Positions 58,784-64,000 of a stretch of 64,000 nt of DNA are shown here, piece after piece. A program made the translations under genes and the position numbers. Position 1 is the stretch's first letter, and every line of letters starts with the position of its first letter. The notes beneath the pieces were generated by a model. The model was not told the DNA's origin. It was given only the letters and a program-made list of their open reading frames with translations, and ran no database searches. Source of the stretch: Artemia franciscana. Taxonomy: Eukaryota > Arthropoda > Branchiopoda > Anostraca > Artemiidae. Location of the stretch: NCBI RefSeq assembly GCF_032884065.1, contig NC_088865.1, positions 46,712,185-46,776,184 of the forward strand. The letters are read 5' to 3'.

Positions 58784-60172
58784 TACGAATAATTAGGCTT
58801 TGTTACCAACAGCCGTTTCACTGAAAAGCGAATGTTGTTTTTTTTTTGTCGCGTCGTTTTTAATTGAAACCAGTTTATTTGATGGTTTCTACTTAGTTTT
58901 TTTTTTCTTTTTTTTTCCCAGAAGACGGCTGCATTTTGCCAAAAAGTTTTGTAAATAAAAGGCTATCAAACTAAGTATCAACTAAACTAAGTATCAAACT
59001 CCTACTAGAAGAAAAGAAGGCATTTATGTGTTATATAACATACACTTGCGGAGTTATGTTTGGTGAATGCTAATGAAATGCTACTAGGTTGTCGCAACCT
59101 TGATGGGAGACTGCAAACTTCGACTGAAAGGTTTTCAGCGATGGTTCTTTCAACAGTGCAATGGTCCGGTTTGCTAACCAATTCTGATCTATAAATGACA
59201 TCAAAAAGCGCCATTCTTGGTGCCATAATACTTTTTACTCTCGTGCTTTTAAGACAAATCTATAGAAAACACGTTGGTATGAGCATAATATTTTTATAAT
59301 AATTCAACCTCAAAACCGCCAAAATTTGGTATCAAAGAATAAATTAAACCCAAAACGAACAAAAATTAAAATAAATAACCAGATCGTAAGTAAAGATAAT
59401 AAATAAGCTACTGTTGTAGATAAAAAAAAAATCATAAAACAAGCTCAAATTAAATGTTCAAGATAAACCTAAAACGAACAAAACTACTACAACTGGTGTT
59501 TGGATACTGCTCCCCTCCTTCGCCAACCGTATAAGTTCTTAAGCATATTGCATCGCTTGCATTGTACTGAAAACTACATGTATTTTGAACAGTTTACTTT
59601 AATTTTTCAAAGCATCAACGATAAATAAAGCATAAATCACTATAAGGTGACTAGAAATTAAAAATGAAAATAATCTGAATGTTTAATATGTAACGATATC
59701 AGCTCAAGAAAATCTCAGTAATTCAATATTTTATTTAACTGTATTTTTATTATTTTTCAGCGTTATGAATATAAAAAATGTTCATAATATATTTTGTGTT
59801 CAGTAAAGCGCAAGTGATTTAAAAGGCTTCAGAACTTTTACTGTTAGGGGATTGGGACAGTAGCCAAATATCAGTTTGTATTATTATTTTTAATCATTGT
59901 GAAAAGTAGATTCTTGTGATATATTTCTTGCTATGAAAATTCTAGTTTTTAGAGTTTTGTTACTATTGACATACTTGTCGTTTACTATTTAACTGTTTGA
60001 TAAGCTGAATCGAATTCTTTGTAAAAGAAATCTTTTAAACGATTAAATGAGAATGACAAGTTCAATTACATATATGACGAATTCGCTGTTTATCACCATT
60101 GAAATATTATGGACATTAATGATTAAAAAAAAAACTTAATACTTGAATGTCTCATCTCTTTTTTCTATGTAG
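58784..60172. other. No gene recognised
   Basis: AT-rich sequence ending in a good splice acceptor (CTCTTTTTTCTATGTAG at 60,156-60,172). Confidence 0.4.
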
Positions 60173-60290
60173 ATCACTTCAAGCACTTCTTACATTCTTG
60201 TTGGTTATATTAGTGTGTGTTCAGTTCCAACGTAAACCCAATCCGCACCAGAACCTGGTATTAGATTCTAGGCCCAGCTTCTCCCAATAA
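60173..60290 (+). CDS. Candidate exon of a small secreted peptide
   Basis: Directly after a strong acceptor the frame from 60,174 runs 38 codons to TAA. It starts SLQALLTFLLVILVCVQF, a hydrophobic stretch like the end of a signal peptide. It continues QRKPNPHQNLVLDSRPSFSQ, a short polar tail. The layout (acceptor, rest of signal peptide, short mature part, stop) is the same as in the glycine-rich exon at 11,271. I do not recognise the peptide, see no close poly(A) signal and no first exon, so it may be chance. Confidence 0.3.
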
Positions 60291-60544
60291 TGTTGTGGGC
60301 GTACACCCGTGTTAAGTATTTTATCTCTGTGTGGCTCTGTCAATGGTCATGCTACGCTTAAGAAATGAAAAAGTAATTGACAAACTCTATACAGAAATGT
60401 GCATGTGGACTTTTCTGCTGGATTTTCTGTTTGACAAAATGTTTGAAAATCCCTTTCACAAGTAATTAGGCTAAGGCTCTGAAGGCACCTGAATGGGAAT
60501 ATCGATTTACTTTCGAATATTATTCGAACTGTTATTTCAAGTTC
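60291..60544. other. No feature recognised
   Basis: AT-rich sequence between the candidate exon and the 3' side of the next LINE. Confidence 0.4.
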
Positions 60545-60627
60545 AAGTCCTTTTAATTTTCAAACTGTTTTCACTCACTACTAAACTATAATACATCATA
60601 CAACAGAAAAGAAAAATATTTAACGAG

Positions 60628-60653
60628 GGTGCCTATACTCGAAAACCGGCACC
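60628..60653 (-). other. Hairpin in LINE 3' UTR
   Basis: GGTGCC and GGCACC pair as a 6-bp stem around a 14-nt loop near the element's 3' end, where LINE RTs often recognise RNA structure. The role is inferred. Confidence 0.45.
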
Positions 60654-60837
60654 TTTAGAAGAAAAGAATAAATAATATTACAAAAGTAATGAAAAATAGA
60701 GAATAAATAAACAATAAAAATACAAATCATAAAAACGAAAATAAAACTCCACATTCAACTCACAGCCCACAATCCACGTCTAATAATGTATTTAATATAA
60801 ATAAACACCAGCACCGGCAACCATGACTTCATATTAA

Positions 60838-63633
60838 TTAATAATTATCTATTAGATATAGATTTAAATAATTTTTAGAAGAATGTGAATCCACATAACT
60901 TTCATAAATGTTCCAAAACTTTATTATTGAATTTTTTGTAGAAAGTCTGGATTCTTCAGTATGAATCCTAGGGCAAGGCAATTTAGCTGAATGTCTTAAA
61001 AGACTACATGTATTCTGAACAAACGAAATTAGCGAGGAATTAATAAATCAAGAGCCAACGGTAACTATTAGATCATCTGGGAATATGCTGAAAAATTTAT
61101 TTAGACTCTTAGTAGGGGAATTACCAGGGAACGCCAATGGGAAAGGAAGGAGTGTTCTTAATGTACCAAGGGCTTTATTTTGAAGACGTTTAAGGGGCAT
61201 AATTTGATATTTATTAATATTTAAATAAGTAATGGGACAATAATTAAAATAAGAATGAATTAAAGAATAATAAACTGACTTACGGGCAGGGAAAGGGAGG
61301 TAAAATTTTGGATACCGCTGTAACCCTACATTTTTTCCTGGCTGAATCCTTAGTCTAACCAGATGAAGTTTCCAAGATAAATTTTCATCAACTATAAGAC
61401 CTAGGTACTTACAACATTCTTTTCTAGTAATGGTAACTAGTTCTCCGCTAAAATGGGCAGATATTTGAGGAAACGATGACAGGGCATGAGAAAGTCGACA
61501 AAAGTTGATAAAATGGATCTCCGATGAATTTAAAACAATGCGGTTGTCAGTAAACCACTGCAATAGCTTTATGAGACTATGACAGATGTGTTCTCAGACC
61601 GATGATTCATCTGTGCCTGTGACGGAATCAGCTGTGTCGTCTGCGAATAGTAGAGCAAGTCTATCACCTGCGATAGCGTCCATAAGGCTATTGACGTATA
61701 TTAGAAACAGAAGTGGTCTAAGAATTGAACCTTGCGATACTCCTCCCTTTCCTGAACTTGGGGTTTTTGCCAGTCTTACTATACCTCCATCCACAAATTG
61801 ATTCCCACCAGTAAGGTAAGACTGGATGAGCAAGGGAGCATTGCTTCTTATTCCGCAGTTGTCAAGCTTACCCAGAGGAATCAGTTGACAAATCGTATCA
61901 AATGCTTTCTTCACATCCACAAATATAGTAGCTGGTATTTCGCTACGGTCCATTGCATCATTTAGGAATTGTAGCAAAACCAGTATAGCATGCTTGGTAG
62001 AGTGCCCAGTTCTGAATCCAAACTGATGCATGATGAAGAATTTAGACTTCTTCATCAGTCAGATAATTCATCACTCTGTTATAGATGCAACGCTCCATGA
62101 TTTTCGAAAAACCAGAGAGAATAGAGATAGGGCGGTAGTTCGAAGACTGCTTGGGGTCGCTACCTTTGTGAAGGTATATGACCCTCGCCGACTTGAAAAG
62201 AGTGGGAAAGATTCCGTCCTTAAAGCAAGAATTGATGACATGTGCGATGATGCTGACAGCTATCCATAGTCTTCTTGATGAGGATGGACAACCCATCTAG
62301 ACCTTCGGAGTGGCCGTTTTTCATGGCTTGTATTATCTTGAGGAGTTCATCTTTGGTGACTGGTGACAGAAACATAGAGGAGGTGAACGACGAAGGCAGG
62401 TATTTTGTTTAATCATATCTGCAGATAGTTGACCAATCGCAAGGCTCCTCTACGGTTCATCATTGTCTCGGGAAATGTGTTGGTTTTTTGCTTATTCAGG
62501 CATTCATTTAATATAGTCCATGTCTTCGTTGGCGATTCTTCTGCTTCTTGAAACTTTTTAAGGTAATATGCCTGTTTAGCTTTCCTAAACAGGGATGTCA
62601 AAGTGTTTTTATAGCTTTTGAATTCGTTACCAAATTAATCAAAATTATCAAAATATTGCCTGAACTGCATATTTTTTGTCCTCAATATTGGTAAGTAATC
62701 TTTGCGTGATCCATGGCTTTTTCGTTGTCGTTCACCTACCAGAGTGCCTTTTTGAAAAAGTGCAGGCAGAGTCAAGAGCAGATGAGAATTTTTCAACAAA
62801 TAGAGCAGCCATTGCGTCTGAGTCTGTTTCTTCATAAACTGAGTTCCGATCGGTACAAGCTAATGTGGCTCTGAAATTTTTGTAGATATATTGTCAATAG
62901 TCCTTCTTACTTTTATATTCGTATTCGATTTCCAACGGTTAATCAAAAATTCACCAAATAGGATGAAGTGATCTGAAGCATCAGTTAAGTTGATGTAACT
63001 CGGTTGCAGACTAAAATTCGTAAATATGTTATCTATAACTGAAGCAGACTGTTCACAAATCCGTGTTGGCATTCTTACCGTTGGGAATAAACCTGCAGAA
63101 TAACAATTAGTCAGTAAATTCACAGGCTGAGATCTTGAGGCATAGGCCTCCGAATTCACCAGTCCTAAATCTATATTAAAATATCCCATAAATAACATTT
63201 TCTGGTTCCTAAAATTCAGCCGCTGCGTAAGATCATTCAACTTAATAAAACTCGAGGCGCTTGATCCCGGTAGCCGATAAAACATGCATAGTAGTAGCTT
63301 CTCTTTACCAGACATAATTTCAAAAACCAAGAATTCAAACTCAATCTCTTGGTATAAATCGCTGAAATCTGCAATTTCACGAACATGCAGATCCTGGTTA
63401 ATAAACAGAGCAAGTCCACCTTTCTAACGGATAGCTCTATTTCTATTATGTACTCTATACCCAATTATACTAACTAAAGAGCTATTACTATCACTAAGAA
63501 ATGTCACACATAATTCCAATGTGTTTACTAGAAAGGAAAGAGGAAAGAAAATCAAAACTACTAAGCACTCCGCGACAATTCCAAAACGCGACTCGGGATG
63601 ATTGTGACTGATTAAATGCAGGGATTTGGTCAT
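60838..63633 (-). pseudogene. LINE ORF2 (EN-RT), broken
   Basis: Endonuclease: SRVAFWNCRGVLSSF (about 63,600), GGLALFINQDLHV, MGYFNIDL (usually GDFN, so a metal-binding Asp is replaced by Tyr), SVIDNIFTN and DASDHFILF. RT: SNYRPISILSGFSKIMER, QFGFRTGHSTKHAI, FVDVKKAFDTI (motif A), GVSQGSILRPLLFLIYVN (motif B), LLFADDTADSV (motif C, about 61,637-61,650). After RT: CCKYLGLIVDENLSWKLHL, IHSYFNYCPI and LQNKALGTL; then beyond a stop RHSAKLPCPRIHTEESRLST and a final stop at 60,838. In-frame stops occur at 63,424, 62,860, 62,635, 62,413, 61,594 and 61,048, and the frame changes around 62,300 and 62,045. RT motif residues are otherwise preserved, suggesting moderate age. Confidence 0.85.
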
Positions 63634-64000
63634 TACTTATTTATTTGCTGGAAGGAAAAGACTGGATAAAAAGATCAGGATAATTATCACCAACTGATCC
63701 CACCGATTTATGTTATTCATTTAGGTCAATTTGATTTTTCTCAAAATTATGGGGCCGGTCAGATGTTACCTTAGTTAACATTTATCATCAAATCATCATA
63801 AAAACAAAACCTACCAAAGTCAATCTGAAGTGATAGGTTAATAAGCAGAAAGTGGTACCCCAGATTATTCCAAGTATGAGAGGAGCAAGGAGGCTGCCGG
63901 AACAGATCCTAATTAAACAGCAGCAATACAGTCATTTGGTTCACCAAACTCAGAGGCCCAACATCCGACTTGTTAGCTGCAGAAAGAAAACACGAGCAGA

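Larger units (their letters stand above)
60545..64000 (-). mobile_element. Minus-strand LINE (CR1/Jockey-like), 5' end off window
   Basis: Non-LTR element running right to left: endonuclease (63,633-62,860), linker, reverse transcriptase (62,296-61,594), C-terminal region (to 60,838) and a 3' UTR with the hairpin GGTGCC...GGCACC at 60,628-60,653. Coding-like sequence continues upstream to at least 63,785. The 3' boundary is uncertain (60,545-60,625). Several stops and frameshifts show it is inactive. Confidence 0.8.

Overview
This is eukaryotic, AT-rich, repeat-laden DNA and not prokaryotic: there are no operons, ribosome binding sites or dense ORFs. Instead I see several non-LTR retrotransposons (LINEs), tRNA-derived SINEs, a Helitron, miniature inverted-repeat elements, decayed cut-and-paste transposases, eight TA tracts at seven sites and isolated exon-like pieces with GT/AG boundaries. 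The mix of RTE-like and Jockey/CR1-like LINEs, pogo-like and hAT-like remains and a glycine-rich secreted peptide suggests an arthropod, possibly a branchiopod crustacean such as Artemia. That species guess rests on impression only and cannot be proved from the window.

Layout. 1-8 kb holds copies of an unclassified non-coding interspersed repeat (called R1 here), a small inverted-repeat element and a minus-strand tRNA-like SINE. 8.6-9.9 kb is a decayed minus-strand LINE. 11.27-11.49 kb is the terminal exon of a glycine-rich secreted peptide. 12.4-14.6 kb carries TA tracts and a 608-bp non-autonomous Helitron inserted in one of them. 15.5-17.65 kb has a pogo-like transposon end and an R1 copy with a 102-bp perfect fold-back. 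19.0-20.2 kb is an array of inverted repeats, followed by a minus-strand exon that may encode part of a GRIP domain. 21.6-22.6 kb is a LINE interrupted by a younger LINE tail. 23.5-24.4 kb is a dead hAT (ZBED5-like) transposase, and 25.8-27.9 kb holds two RTE fragments in opposite orientation. 28.4 kb has a possible first coding exon. 32-33.6 kb has two MITE-like elements and another R1 copy.

The only long intact reading frame is at 35,176-37,395: a 739-residue single-exon protein of the family with an SDxCxxQNKN-type core (DUF7869-like), with an in-frame 24-bp minisatellite. A diverged copy of its 3' end lies about 430 bp downstream and is followed by a SINE with a perfect 12-bp target duplication. 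41.3-42.6 kb has a 573-bp TTAA-flanked MITE between two copies of a diverged direct repeat. 45.4-46.0 kb is an RTE fragment with an internal deletion. 48.3-54.65 kb is an old degenerate tandem array interrupted by a nearly full-length LINE with ORF1 and ORF2. 56.3 kb has another MITE, 60.2 kb a possible small secreted-peptide exon, and 60.6-64.0 kb a minus-strand LINE that runs off the window.

Most of the window is thus layers of mobile DNA. The best candidates for host function are the 739-aa gene, the glycine-rich peptide exon and three unproven exon-like segments.
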